From an uncultured Verrucomicrobia subdivision 3 bacterium (lineage in GTDB: Bacteria > Verrucomicrobiota > Verrucomicrobiia > Limisphaerales > UBA11358): 64,000 nt of DNA. The DNA lies in contig CAITTG010000092.1 in NCBI GenBank assembly GCA_903895255.1, forward strand, positions 128,306 to 192,305, read 5' to 3'. Below, one piece after another: positions 46,655 through 54,221 of the stretch. Position numbers and translations under genes: made by a program. The notes under the pieces are model-generated. The model did not search any database, was not told the origin of the DNA, and was given only the letters and a program-made list of their open reading frames with translations. Position 1 is the stretch's first letter. Every line of letters begins with the position of its first letter.

Positions 46655-47101
46655 TCATTTCATCTCTGCCGCTGATTTCTTAGGTGGATAAAATGAAACC
46701 GATGGCAGCATCACCGGCGCGTGCGGGCCTTGGGCCGTCGCGCTGCGGACCACTTGCCGGGCCGCGCCGTAAAGCAGGGATGCACCATTGACTTCCAGCA
46801 GTGTTTGGATTTTATCTGCCGGGTATCCAGAAACCACGGAAAAAACGCCAACCAATTCCACCATAAACTGGGAAGGCGCGTTGCGATCCGGAGCCGGCAC
46901 ATGGCGGACCCGCAAGCGCATCTGCCATTTTCCGGTGGCGGCAGAATCAGGCACGGCATTTTCCACCTGGATCAGGGTGGGCTCGACCACTAGGTCTTCC
47001 AGGCGAAACTCGGAAGGCTTCTTATAATCATAAGCCTTGTTCACCGAGAAGGACAAATCGGTGACATAATAGTCCAGCAGGTTAAGCGGGGAGGCCTTCA
47101 T
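46655..47101 (-). CDS. SecB-like chaperone of a toxin-antitoxin-chaperone module
   Basis: A 148-residue protein with the SecB pattern: YYVTDLSFSVNKAYDYKK at the N-terminus, FMVELVGVFSVVSGYP in the middle and SLLYGAARQVVRSATAQGPH then PVMLPSVSF near the end. SecB-like proteins in TAC modules stabilise an aggregation-prone antitoxin rather than serving general export. The start overlaps the antitoxin end by 20 bp, and 34 bp separate it from hsdS. Housekeeping SecB is not usually placed next to toxin-antitoxin genes, so the TAC reading is preferred. Confidence in the SecB fold is good; partner specificity is inferred. Confidence 0.8.
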   Translation of the reverse strand: MKASPLNLLDYYVTDLSFSVNKAYDYKKPSEFRLEDLVVEPTLIQVENAVPDSAATGKWQMRLRVRHVPAPDRNAPSQFMVELVGVFSVVSGYPADKIQTLLEVNGASLLYGAARQVVRSATAQGPHAPVMLPSVSFYPPKKSAAEMK

Positions 47102-47606
47102 AGTTTTTTTCGGTCATGGCCGGGGAAGCGGTTCCCACATCAAAGGTGAACGGCACGCGGGCGCCTCCGGGAGGCGTGGCGCGCAACGGCTTGTCGCGCA
47201 ACGCCGGCTTGCTCATTAGTTGCAAATAGCAGATATCCACCTTGCCGTCATAAACCGCGTGCAGCAACAGATTCAGCGAGCGCGAGGGCCGTTCGCGCCC
47301 AGTTTCCCAGCGCGTCCAGGTTTTCTCGCCAATCTGGAGCAGGCTGGACATTTCCTTCTGGGTAAGTTCCAGTCGTTCTCGGAGTTCTTTGATGCAGTCC
47401 GGTTGCAACAGCCCCATGTATCGGGCTTTGGCCGCATCCAGCTTTTCCAAGGCTTCTCCGGGCAGATAAATTTCACCGTCCGAGGGATTTTGCAAGGCCT
47501 CGACTTCCACCATGACCGTTTCCTGAATGGTTTTGCCATCCAGAGACGGAACATGCACGGGCATCTTGGTAATAACTTTTTTCCAATTTTGGGTTGGATC
47601 GCTCAT
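47082..47606 (-). CDS. XRE/MqsA-type antitoxin with C-terminal extension
   Basis: A 174-residue antitoxin. The helix-turn-helix lies at about 73-112 (ELRERLELTQKEMSSLLQIG, then TWTRWETGRERPS), as in MqsA-like antitoxins, but the N-terminal CxxC zinc ribbon of MqsA is absent. After the HTH comes a proline-rich tail (about 130-174) ending AMTEKNYEGLPA, which is where TAC antitoxins carry their chaperone-addiction segment. The start at 47606 overlaps the toxin stop as ATGA; an extension to 47669 is rejected. It probably binds the palindrome at 47969-47984 to autoregulate the cassette (inference). Confidence 0.8.
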   Translation of the reverse strand: MSDPTQNWKKVITKMPVHVPSLDGKTIQETVMVEVEALQNPSDGEIYLPGEALEKLDAAKARYMGLLQPDCIKELRERLELTQKEMSSLLQIGEKTWTRWETGRERPSRSLNLLLHAVYDGKVDICYLQLMSKPALRDKPLRATPPGGARVPFTFDVGTASPAMTEKNYEGLPA

Positions 47607-47956
47607 AGTTTGTCTCCTTTTAACGGCCGGTGGGCGGAATAAATGATCACCACGCGGCCATCGGGGCACAGATTGATTTTGGAATAAATGGATCTTTTTT
47701 GGTATTTGAAGATGAATTCATAAACTTCTCCCGGCTCGGCCATGCCGTGCACCGCTTGACAGTTTAATTCCGCATCGCTTAAAGCGTCACTTAATGCGGT
47801 GTAAAGATCCGTTATGAATAGATTGGGAAACAAATCCGACCAATCGCGATAAACCCGGCCACGGACGGTAATCCGCCGCTTGTCGCCAGATTCCAAAATG
47901 GAAAGCACTTGCTTCTTCCATGGTTCTGGCAGTTTTGTTTCCACAATTATTAGCAC
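47603..47956 (-). CDS. Putative MqsR-like toxin of the TAC cassette
   Basis: A 117-residue small basic protein with a probable GTG start. The C-terminal EFIFKYQKRSIYSKINL and VVIIYSAHRP resemble the YxKI...VVSFH layout of MqsR/RelE-fold RNase toxins, but the similarity is modest. Its place first in a toxin-antitoxin-SecB order and its overlap with an HTH antitoxin are the stronger evidence. The region is more AT-rich than the flanking hsd genes, in keeping with acquisition. No good ribosome binding site precedes the GTG, and an in-frame GTG 12 bp downstream is an alternative start. Confidence 0.65.
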   Translation of the reverse strand: MLIIVETKLPEPWKKQVLSILESGDKRRITVRGRVYRDWSDLFPNLFITDLYTALSDALSDAELNCQAVHGMAEPGEVYEFIFKYQKRSIYSKINLCPDGRVVIIYSAHRPLKGDKL

Positions 47957-47961
47957 TCACA

Positions 47962-47994
47962 TTGACAAGGTATCAATTGATACCAAGATGTCAA
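47962..47994. promoter_or_regulatory. Palindromic operator/promoter of the TAC cassette
   Basis: A perfect 16-bp palindrome, GGTATCAATTGATACC (47969-47984), lies inside a looser inverted pair TTGACA (47962-47967) / TGTCAA (47989-47994). It falls in the 60-bp gap between the hsdM stop (48017) and the toxin start (47956), where a TA autoregulation operator is expected. A minus-strand TTGATA at 47976-47971 overlaps the palindrome and could be a -35 element, with AATAAT at 47951-47946. Confidence 0.65.
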
Positions 47995-48016
47995 ATGATT
48001 TTTTGAATGTTTTTAT

Positions 48017-49612
48017 TTATTTGATTTTCAATCGCTTGAGATTGTCCTTGATGGCCGCCTCCAGCCGGGCAGACTCCTCGAATTGCTGAAAAAGCTTGGC
48101 CGTCAGGCGTGAGTACTTTTGCTCAAAGGGCTCGCCGTCGTCTTCCACGTCCGCCGCGCCTACATAACGCCCGGGCGTAAGCACATGACCGTGCGTCTGG
48201 ATTTCTTCGAGCTTAACGGATTTGCAAAATCCAGATTCGTCAGCGTAGGCTGGCTTCGCCGCTTTAGATTTCCAAGCATGATAACAGTCCGAGATTTTTT
48301 TAATTTCTTCGGCCGTCAGTTCCCGGTGGACGCGATCCACCAGCACACCCATTTTCCGGGCATCTATGAAAAGGGTTTCCCCGCGCCGGTCGCGGCGCTT
48401 GTGGTTCTTCTTGTCGCGGGCTAGAAACCAGAGGCAGACTGGGATTTGCGTGGTGAAAAACAACTGGCCGGGCAGCGCTACCATGCAATCCACCAGGTCG
48501 GCGTCAATCAAAGCCTTGCGAATGTCCCCTTCGCCAGTGGTTTGCGTGGACATGGAACCATTCGCCAAGACAAATCCCGCCAGGCCCGTCGGCGAGAGGT
48601 GATGGATGAAATGCTGAATCCAGGCATAATTGGCGTTGTTCACCGGCGGCATCCCGAATTTCCAGCGCACGTCCGCCCGCAGGGTTTCCCCGCCCCAGTC
48701 GCTCATGTTGAACGGCGGATTGGCCAGAATGAAATCGGCCTTGAGGTCGGGATGCAGGTCCTGCCGGAAACTGTCGGCGTTGCGCGGGCCGAGATTGGCG
48801 TCAATGCCGCGAATGGCGAGGTTCATCCGCGCCAGTTTCCAGGTGGTGTAGTTAGATTCCTGCCCGTAAACCGCGATATCGCCCACCCGCCCGCCGTGCT
48901 CCTCCACGAATTTTTCCGAGGAGACGAACATGCCGCCCGAGCCGCAGCAGGGATCGAACACCCGGCCTTTGTACGGTTCCAGCATGGCCACGAGCACCTG
49001 CACGACGCATTGCGGGGTGTAGAACTCGCCGCCGCCCTTGCCCTCCGCGCTGGCAAATTTGCCCAGAAAGTATTCATAGACGCGCCCGAGCACGTCCTTG
49101 GACTTCGCCGCCGATTCGTTGAAACCGATGTTGCTGATGATGTCCACCAGCCCGCCGAGCCGGACTTTATCGAGGCTGGGCCGGGCGTAATCGCGCGGCA
49201 GCACGCCTTTGAGCGTGGGATTCTCACGCTCAATCGCCCCCATGGCCTCGTCAATCACCTTGCCGATCTCCGGCGACTTGGCGCGGGCCTTGATCGTGTG
49301 CCAGCGGGCCTCGGCCGGCAGCCAGAAGACATTGGCGGCCAGGTATTCGTCGCGATTCTCGGCCGCCTCGGACCGTTGCGGCGCGTCCTTGATAAACCAT
49401 TCGCTCTTGGGATCGGAGAAACCGAACAGCAATTGCTCGCGCTTTTCCTCAAACGCGTCGGAAATATATTTCAGGAAGATGAGCCCCAGGCAGACATGCT
49501 TGTATTCCGAGGCATCCATATGCCCGCGCATCTTGTCCGCCGCCGCCCAAAGCTGGGCTTCGAAGTCCAGGGCGGAGCCATTGGCCGTTTTTGCTGAATT
49601 CCCTTTAGCCAT
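48017..49612 (-). CDS. hsdM: Type I restriction-modification DNA methyltransferase subunit
   Basis: A 531-residue N6-adenine methyltransferase. The N-terminal helical domain has [20 protein letters not shown] and [20 protein letters not shown], followed by the SAM-binding [15 protein letters not shown] (motif I) and the catalytic [12 protein letters not shown] (NPPF). It modifies host DNA and forms the core of the restriction complex with HsdS. First gene of the long minus-strand defence operon. Upstream (49613-49910) lie an inverted repeat and a strong hairpin that might mark its promoter and the end of a neighbouring unit. Length is normal. Confidence 0.96.
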   Translation of the reverse strand: MAKGNSAKTANGSALDFEAQLWAAADKMRGHMDASEYKHVCLGLIFLKYISDAFEEKREQLLFGFSDPKSEWFIKDAPQRSEAAENRDEYLAANVFWLPAEARWHTIKARAKSPEIGKVIDEAMGAIERENPTLKGVLPRDYARPSLDKVRLGGLVDIISNIGFNESAAKSKDVLGRVYEYFLGKFASAEGKGGGEFYTPQCVVQVLVAMLEPYKGRVFDPCCGSGGMFVSSEKFVEEHGGRVGDIAVYGQESNYTTWKLARMNLAIRGIDANLGPRNADSFRQDLHPDLKADFILANPPFNMSDWGGETLRADVRWKFGMPPVNNANYAWIQHFIHHLSPTGLAGFVLANGSMSTQTTGEGDIRKALIDADLVDCMVALPGQLFFTTQIPVCLWFLARDKKNHKRRDRRGETLFIDARKMGVLVDRVHRELTAEEIKKISDCYHAWKSKAAKPAYADESGFCKSVKLEEIQTHGHVLTPGRYVGAADVEDDGEPFEQKYSRLTAKLFQQFEESARLEAAIKDNLKRLKIK

Positions 49613-49838
49613 TTACTTGGAGGCGATTGTGAGGCTGAACACCCGCCACGTCAACCCGCGATACAGTATCCACCCAATCCCCGTTCGCCCCGGTTTAAAT
49701 GCCCGCCTTTTCTGCGCCCCTTTGCGCCCTTTGGCGGCAAAGAAGTCCCGTTTCCACGTTTCGTTTTTCCCTCAAATCCTGCTCGAAACGACAACATTTC
49801 CGTCCAAAACCCGCTCTCGATCCCCCATTTATATTTAC

Positions 49839-49861
49839 AAGTGACTTTTAAAAAGCCACTT
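49839..49861. promoter_or_regulatory. Inverted repeat upstream of hsdM
   Basis: AAGTGACTTTT and AAAAGCCACTT are 11-bp arms with a 1-bp centre and one mismatch. It lies about 227 bp before the hsdM start, next to AT-rich DNA (ATATTTACAAG) that could hold a minus-strand promoter. A regulator-binding site is possible but unproven. Confidence 0.4.
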
Positions 49862-49881
49862 ATAAAATTTTAAACTATTTC

Positions 49882-49910
49882 GGACCCTGGACAGCCTTTG
49901 TCCAGGGTCC
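49882..49910. terminator. Strong 12-bp-stem hairpin upstream of hsdM
   Basis: GGACCCTGGACA, a 5-base loop, then TGTCCAGGGTCC: a perfect 12-bp stem. Neither side has a proper U-run, so it could be a weak terminator, a structured repeat or an insulating hairpin at the edge of the defence region. Confidence 0.45.
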
Positions 49911-50280
49911 CCTGTTAAATTCGTGCATGATGAAAGTCATCATGACAGTATTGGCAACCCGCCCGGTCAACCAACCGGTGCCACGCCCCTCGCTTTACTC
50001 CGTGCCTCTGTGCCTCAGTGGTTTCCCTCCGGGAAATGGCTCTCCGTCTTTGCGCCTTTGCGCCTTTGCGTTAAATCCGCTTCCCCAGACCCCAAACCCT
50101 ATCCCCGCGCCTCGTGCCCCACGCCTATCCGACAACATCGCACCAAATCAAACCATAGAAATTTTGACTCCAGCGCCCCCCAACCCCAATCCCCCGTCCG
50201 CCCGGTTTTCCGCCCCGGGCCCCAATTCTTCCCCTCCCAAAGCCTAAAGCCCAAAGCCCAGAGCCTTATTCCCATTCAAA

Positions 50281-50333
50281 GTCATTCAAGGTCATTCAAG
50301 GTCATTCAAGGTCATTCAAGGTGATTCAAGGTC
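50281..50333. repeat. Decamer tandem repeat GTCATTCAAG
   Basis: Four exact copies of GTCATTCAAG, a fifth with one change (GTGATTCAAG) and a partial sixth, preceded by a degenerate CCATTCAAA. It lies about 115 bp upstream of the PKD-protein start. Likely a slippage-prone simple repeat; a role in phase variation of the downstream promoter is conceivable. Confidence 0.9.
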
Positions 50334-50446
50334 AAAAATTTGTCAGGAAACCCCATCTTCAAGATTCGCGAAGTGTCCTCCCGTCGCCACTCCCACCCGA
50401 ACCATTTAAGATTGACACCCGCCCCCATTCATGGAGCCATAGTCTA

Positions 50447-51568
50447 ATGCAAAAACCCCGGGACATCTTCGCCCGCCCGCCCCTCTGGGTGCGCCTCCTG
50501 CTCTTGGCGGGCTGGCTCTGCCTTGGCCGCCCTGCCCTGGCGCTGGATCACACCAACGCCCCCTTCAAAATTTTCCAGTTTCCGCCCGACAAAATCCCCA
50601 CCATCGACGGCCAGACCAATGACTGGGACCTCGTCCCGGAGAGCTACGTCATCGGCACCGACCAGTTGACGGATGACACCGGCAAACATCCGCATCCCGA
50701 CCCGGCGGATTTGAACGTCCGCGTGCGCGTTGGCTGGGTGAAAGGCTTGAACCGCCTCTATTTCCTCTACGAGGCCGACGACGATTACTGGGATTTCTCC
50801 GAGCCCGGCCTCCACAACGACACCTTCGAAGTCGTGGTGGATGGCGACCTCTCCGGCGGCCCGCTGATTTCCAAATTCTCCCCGGCCCGGGACATTCTCG
50901 GCGAATGGGAAACCTACCTCACCCTCCAAGGCACCCACGCGCAGAACTATCACATCTTCACCCCCGCCGAAGGCAAGGATTGGTGCATGGTCTGGGGACC
51001 GGCTCAATGGCTCAAGGAATTACCCTATGCCAACTCCGCCTGTTCCTACCACTTTCGCCCCGGCCAGCCCGGCCACCTGGTGCTGGAATTTTGGATCACC
51101 CCCTTCGATTACGCCGGAGCCGAGGGCCCGCAACGCGCCGTGGAATCCGTGCTCAAGGAAAACCGAATCCTCGGCCTGTCCTGGGCCGTGATTGATTACG
51201 ACGACGTGCATTCCGGCGACACCAACAACGGCTTCTGGAATCTCTCCCGCCACCACACCATGTATGGCAACGCCGACCAGTTGGTCGCCTTCAAGCTCAT
51301 GCCCCTGGAACCGCAATTCCGCAAAACCCTCGACGCCCAGTGGTCGTTTAAAGTGCTGGACATGGACCGCCGTCTGGTGGCCTTCCAGGATTTGTCCGTC
51401 GGCACCATCAACTCATGGAAATGGGATTTTGGCGACGGCGAAACCTCCACCGAACAAAATCCGCTGCACACCTACCATAATCCCGGGCACTATGTCGTGA
51501 TTCTGTGGGTGGCCGGACCGGCGGGCCAATCGCGCCGGGCGAAGGTGTGGGACGTGGTGTTGAAATAA
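50447..51568 (+). CDS. Secreted CBM9-like/PKD-domain protein
   Basis: A 373-residue exported protein. A signal peptide occupies about 1-31 (VRLLLLAGWLCLGRPALA). Residues about 35-285 resemble a carbohydrate-binding DOMON/CBM9-type domain (IPTIDGQTNDWDLVPESYVI, NRLYFLYEADDDYWDF). The C-terminal ~75 residues are a PKD domain (WKWDFGDGETSTEQNPLHTY). No catalytic site is seen. It lies 9 bp upstream of the GH28-like gene, so the two probably form an operon for binding and cutting plant-type polysaccharide. The start at 50447 is preferred because the upstream frame runs through the decamer repeat. Confidence 0.82.
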   Translation: MQKPRDIFARPPLWVRLLLLAGWLCLGRPALALDHTNAPFKIFQFPPDKIPTIDGQTNDWDLVPESYVIGTDQLTDDTGKHPHPDPADLNVRVRVGWVKGLNRLYFLYEADDDYWDFSEPGLHNDTFEVVVDGDLSGGPLISKFSPARDILGEWETYLTLQGTHAQNYHIFTPAEGKDWCMVWGPAQWLKELPYANSACSYHFRPGQPGHLVLEFWITPFDYAGAEGPQRAVESVLKENRILGLSWAVIDYDDVHSGDTNNGFWNLSRHHTMYGNADQLVAFKLMPLEPQFRKTLDAQWSFKVLDMDRRLVAFQDLSVGTINSWKWDFGDGETSTEQNPLHTYHNPGHYVVILWVAGPAGQSRRAKVWDVVLK

Positions 51569-51577
51569 TTTCATCAA

Positions 51578-52966
51578 ATGAACAAGCGAAACTCGATGGT
51601 GGGCGGCTGGTTGTTGGGCGTGGTTCTCCTCGCAATCACCGGTCTGGGGAATGAATTGCGCGCGGCCGAGTCCTTCAACCCCTTCAGTTACGGCGCCCAG
51701 GGCAACGGCATGGCGCTGGACACGGCTGCCATTCAAAAGGCCATTGATGCCGCCGCCAGTGCCGGCCATGGCGCCCAGGTGGAGATCCCCCAAGGCTTTA
51801 GCTTTCTGGTCGGCACCCTGGTCTTGCGTGGCGGGATTGATTTCCATCTGGACGGCCAGTTGATCGTCAGCACCAACCAGGCCGACTATTCCGGCGACGG
51901 CGTCATCACGGCCTCGAACGCGATGAATTTGACCATCAGTGGCGCCGGGAGCATCGCCGGCCAGGCGCTCGGGTTCATGACCAATTACGACCGCGTCGGG
52001 GAATGGTGGTTGTTCGCCCCCTGGCGGCCCAAGATGTTCATGCTCATCGGCTGCACGAACCTGACCGTGCGCGACCTCACCTTCGGCGATTCCCCCTACT
52101 GGGGCCTCCACATGCTCGGCTGCCATAATGTACTGGTGGATCACGTCAGTGTGCGCAACCGCCTGGATGTGCCCAATTGTGACGGCATTGACCCTGACCA
52201 CTGCTCCCAGGTGGAAATCCGCAATTGCGATGTGGTGGCTGGCGACGATGCCATCGTCGTGAAAAACACCCGGCAGACCACCGACTACGGTCCGAGCCAG
52301 GATATTTATGTGCATGACTGCTCCGTCCAAACCCAGGATGCCGGGCTGAAAATCGGCACGGAAACGGTGAGTGACATTCAGCACATTGTCTTTGAACGTT
52401 GCCGGGTGCTGAGCGCCAGCCGCGGCATCTGCATTCAATTGCGCGACGAGGGCGGCATCTCCAATGTGGTGTTCCGCGACATCCAGTTTCTGGCGCGCTT
52501 TTATGCCGATCCCTGGTGGGGCCGGGGCGAGGGCATTTCCCTGACCGCCCTCCCGCGCACACCGCAAACCAAACTGGGCCTGCTGCAGGACGTGTTCATT
52601 ACGAATGTCACCGGCCGCGCGGAAAACAGTCTGCGCATCAATGGCACACCAGAGAGCCATATCCGGAATGTGCGGCTGGAAAACGTCACCCTCACCCTGG
52701 ACCGCTGGACCCGATACCCGGGCGGTCGCTACGACAACCGTCCCACCAAGGTGCTGCCCCCCATCGAACCCCATCCCACCGTGGGCTTTAATCTCCGCTA
52801 CGTGGACGGCGTCATCCTCCGGCATTGCACCCTGCGCTGGGGCAAGAATACACCTGACTATTTCACCAGCGCCCTGGAAACCGACCACGTCACCGGGCTG
52901 GAATTATGGGACTTTCGCGGCCAGTCCGCCCATCCCGGCAAATATGCCGAAATGCTAATTCGCTGA
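51578..52966 (+). CDS. Secreted GH28-family-like polysaccharide hydrolase (parallel beta-helix)
   Basis: A 462-residue exported protein. Signal peptide about 1-29 (LLGVVLLAITGLGNELRAAE). The N-terminal FNPFSYGAQGNGMALDTAAI and QKAIDAAASAG are typical of GH28/pectin-type beta-helices. The catalytic area has RNRLDVPNCDGIDPDHCSQV and VVAGDDAIVVKNT, matching the GH28 NTDG and DD aspartates (here NCDG). The family histidine in GHG is not obvious, so the precise activity (polygalacturonase, rhamnogalacturonase or related) is open. It follows the PKD protein closely; its TGA abuts the TGA of convergent moxR. Confidence 0.83.
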   Translation: MNKRNSMVGGWLLGVVLLAITGLGNELRAAESFNPFSYGAQGNGMALDTAAIQKAIDAAASAGHGAQVEIPQGFSFLVGTLVLRGGIDFHLDGQLIVSTNQADYSGDGVITASNAMNLTISGAGSIAGQALGFMTNYDRVGEWWLFAPWRPKMFMLIGCTNLTVRDLTFGDSPYWGLHMLGCHNVLVDHVSVRNRLDVPNCDGIDPDHCSQVEIRNCDVVAGDDAIVVKNTRQTTDYGPSQDIYVHDCSVQTQDAGLKIGTETVSDIQHIVFERCRVLSASRGICIQLRDEGGISNVVFRDIQFLARFYADPWWGRGEGISLTALPRTPQTKLGLLQDVFITNVTGRAENSLRINGTPESHIRNVRLENVTLTLDRWTRYPGGRYDNRPTKVLPPIEPHPTVGFNLRYVDGVILRHCTLRWGKNTPDYFTSALETDHVTGLELWDFRGQSAHPGKYAEMLIR

Positions 52967-54082
52967 TCAAGCGGGACATGCCGTTTGCTCTAAAATTTCT
53001 TGAATCACATCGGCCGGTTTTAGATTTTGCGCGACGGCTTCGCGCCGCAGGATGAAGCGGTGGGCCAGCACCGTTTGGGCAATCTCCTTCACCTGGGCAA
53101 CGGTGGCGGTGTCACTGCCCTGAATCGCCGCCAAAGCCTGCGCCGCGCGGAAAAGCCCGAGCGACCCGCGCGGACTCGCTCCCAACAACAACGCCGGATG
53201 CCGACGCGAAGCCTGCGTCAGCGCCAGGATGTAATCGCATACCGCCGAACTGACTTTGACCTCGCGGACCGCCTGCTGGCATTCGATGATGCGGTCTGGA
53301 TTCGTGACCGGCTGCAAAGTCTCGATGGGATGCTTCATCTGGAAGCGCTCCACCATTTGTTTTTCATCCGCCAGTTCGGGATAACCCAGTGTCATGCGCA
53401 CCAAAAAACGATCCTTTTGCGCCTCGGGCAACAGATAAGTGCCCTCCTGGTCTATTGGGTTCTGCGTGGCAATCACCATGAAGGGCCGCTGCAATTTGTA
53501 GCTGACGCGTTCCATGGTTACCATCCCCTCACCCATGGCTTCCAGCAGCGCCGCCTGGGTGCGCGGACTGGCCCTGTTCACCTCGTCCACCAGCACCACT
53601 TGGGAAAACAGCGGGCCAAACCGAAATTCCGCCCGGCCGGTTTGCGGATCCACAAAATTTTCCCCGAGAATGTCCGACGGCGTGAGGTCCGGCGTGCATT
53701 GAATACGTTTGAAAGTGCAGCCCGCGCTCGTGGCCAGTGCCCGCGCCAGCATGGTTTTGGCCACTCCCGGAACATCCTCCAGCAACAAATGCCCCTCCGC
53801 CATCAAAGTCGCCACCGCCAGGGTGACCTGACCGTGCTTGCCCACAATCACCTTCTCCACATTATCAATGAGCTGGCGGGCAAGCGTGACAACCTCCGGC
53901 AGCGAATAAACCTTGGTGGCTTCCAACGCCGGAATAATCAACTTGGCGCGGGGAACCGCCGGAGTGGGATCGAAGGACAGCACCGTCGGTTTTCCGCACA
54001 ACGGGCAGGTGACTTCCGGTCCGGCCATTTGCGGGGTCACCTCGAATGGCTGGCGGCAGCGCTGGCAAAAGGATTTGGGCAT
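52967..54082 (-). CDS. MoxR-family AAA+ ATPase with N-terminal zinc ribbon
   Basis: A 371-residue MoxR ATPase. Residues 1-35 carry two CxxC pairs (C6, C9, C26, C29) forming a likely zinc ribbon, not part of standard MoxR proteins. The AAA+ domain follows: LLLEDVPGVAKTMLARALAT (Walker A, GVAKT), VVLVDEVNRASPRTQAALLE (Walker B), VIATQNPIDQEGTYLLPEAQ (sensor 1) and LLLGASPRGSLGLFRAAQAL (sensor 2). MoxR proteins help assemble or mature other proteins, usually with a VWA/DUF58 partner; none lies next to it here. It converges with the GH28-like gene. Confidence 0.92.
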   Translation of the reverse strand: MPKSFCQRCRQPFEVTPQMAGPEVTCPLCGKPTVLSFDPTPAVPRAKLIIPALEATKVYSLPEVVTLARQLIDNVEKVIVGKHGQVTLAVATLMAEGHLLLEDVPGVAKTMLARALATSAGCTFKRIQCTPDLTPSDILGENFVDPQTGRAEFRFGPLFSQVVLVDEVNRASPRTQAALLEAMGEGMVTMERVSYKLQRPFMVIATQNPIDQEGTYLLPEAQKDRFLVRMTLGYPELADEKQMVERFQMKHPIETLQPVTNPDRIIECQQAVREVKVSSAVCDYILALTQASRRHPALLLGASPRGSLGLFRAAQALAAIQGSDTATVAQVKEIAQTVLAHRFILRREAVAQNLKPADVIQEILEQTACPA

Positions 54083-54221
54083 AATTCAGGGACGATGGTT
54101 GGTTGCTCGAATAATCCCATTAAATAAACCTCAGGCAGCGATTTGCAAGCTTTTGCCGGCAAGCGGGGTTTGAATTTCCGCAATAGGACTCGGGGCATTG
54201 ACTAGTCCGGCCAGCACATGC

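Larger units (their letters stand above)
49613..50446. other. Intergenic region upstream of hsdM, repeat-rich
   Basis: 834 bp without a convincing gene; short open frames are proline-rich translations of C-rich DNA. It contains the inverted repeat 49839-49861, the hairpin 49882-49910, slippage-like CTTTGCGCCTTTGCG strings at 50053-50070 and at about 49715-49735, and the decamer array 50281-50333. It marks the boundary between the defence operon and the secreted polysaccharide genes. Confidence 0.55.

Noticed and set aside
46655-47101. Housekeeping SecB export chaperone
   Set aside because: Its 20-bp overlap with an HTH antitoxin and the toxin-antitoxin-chaperone order favour a TAC-type chaperone.
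49923-50324. Small proline-rich protein upstream of the PKD gene
   Set aside because: The frame runs through C-rich DNA and the decamer repeat, has no start signal and resembles random translation.
50281-50333. CRISPR-like array of decamers
   Set aside because: Units are directly adjacent with no spacers; it is a simple tandem repeat.
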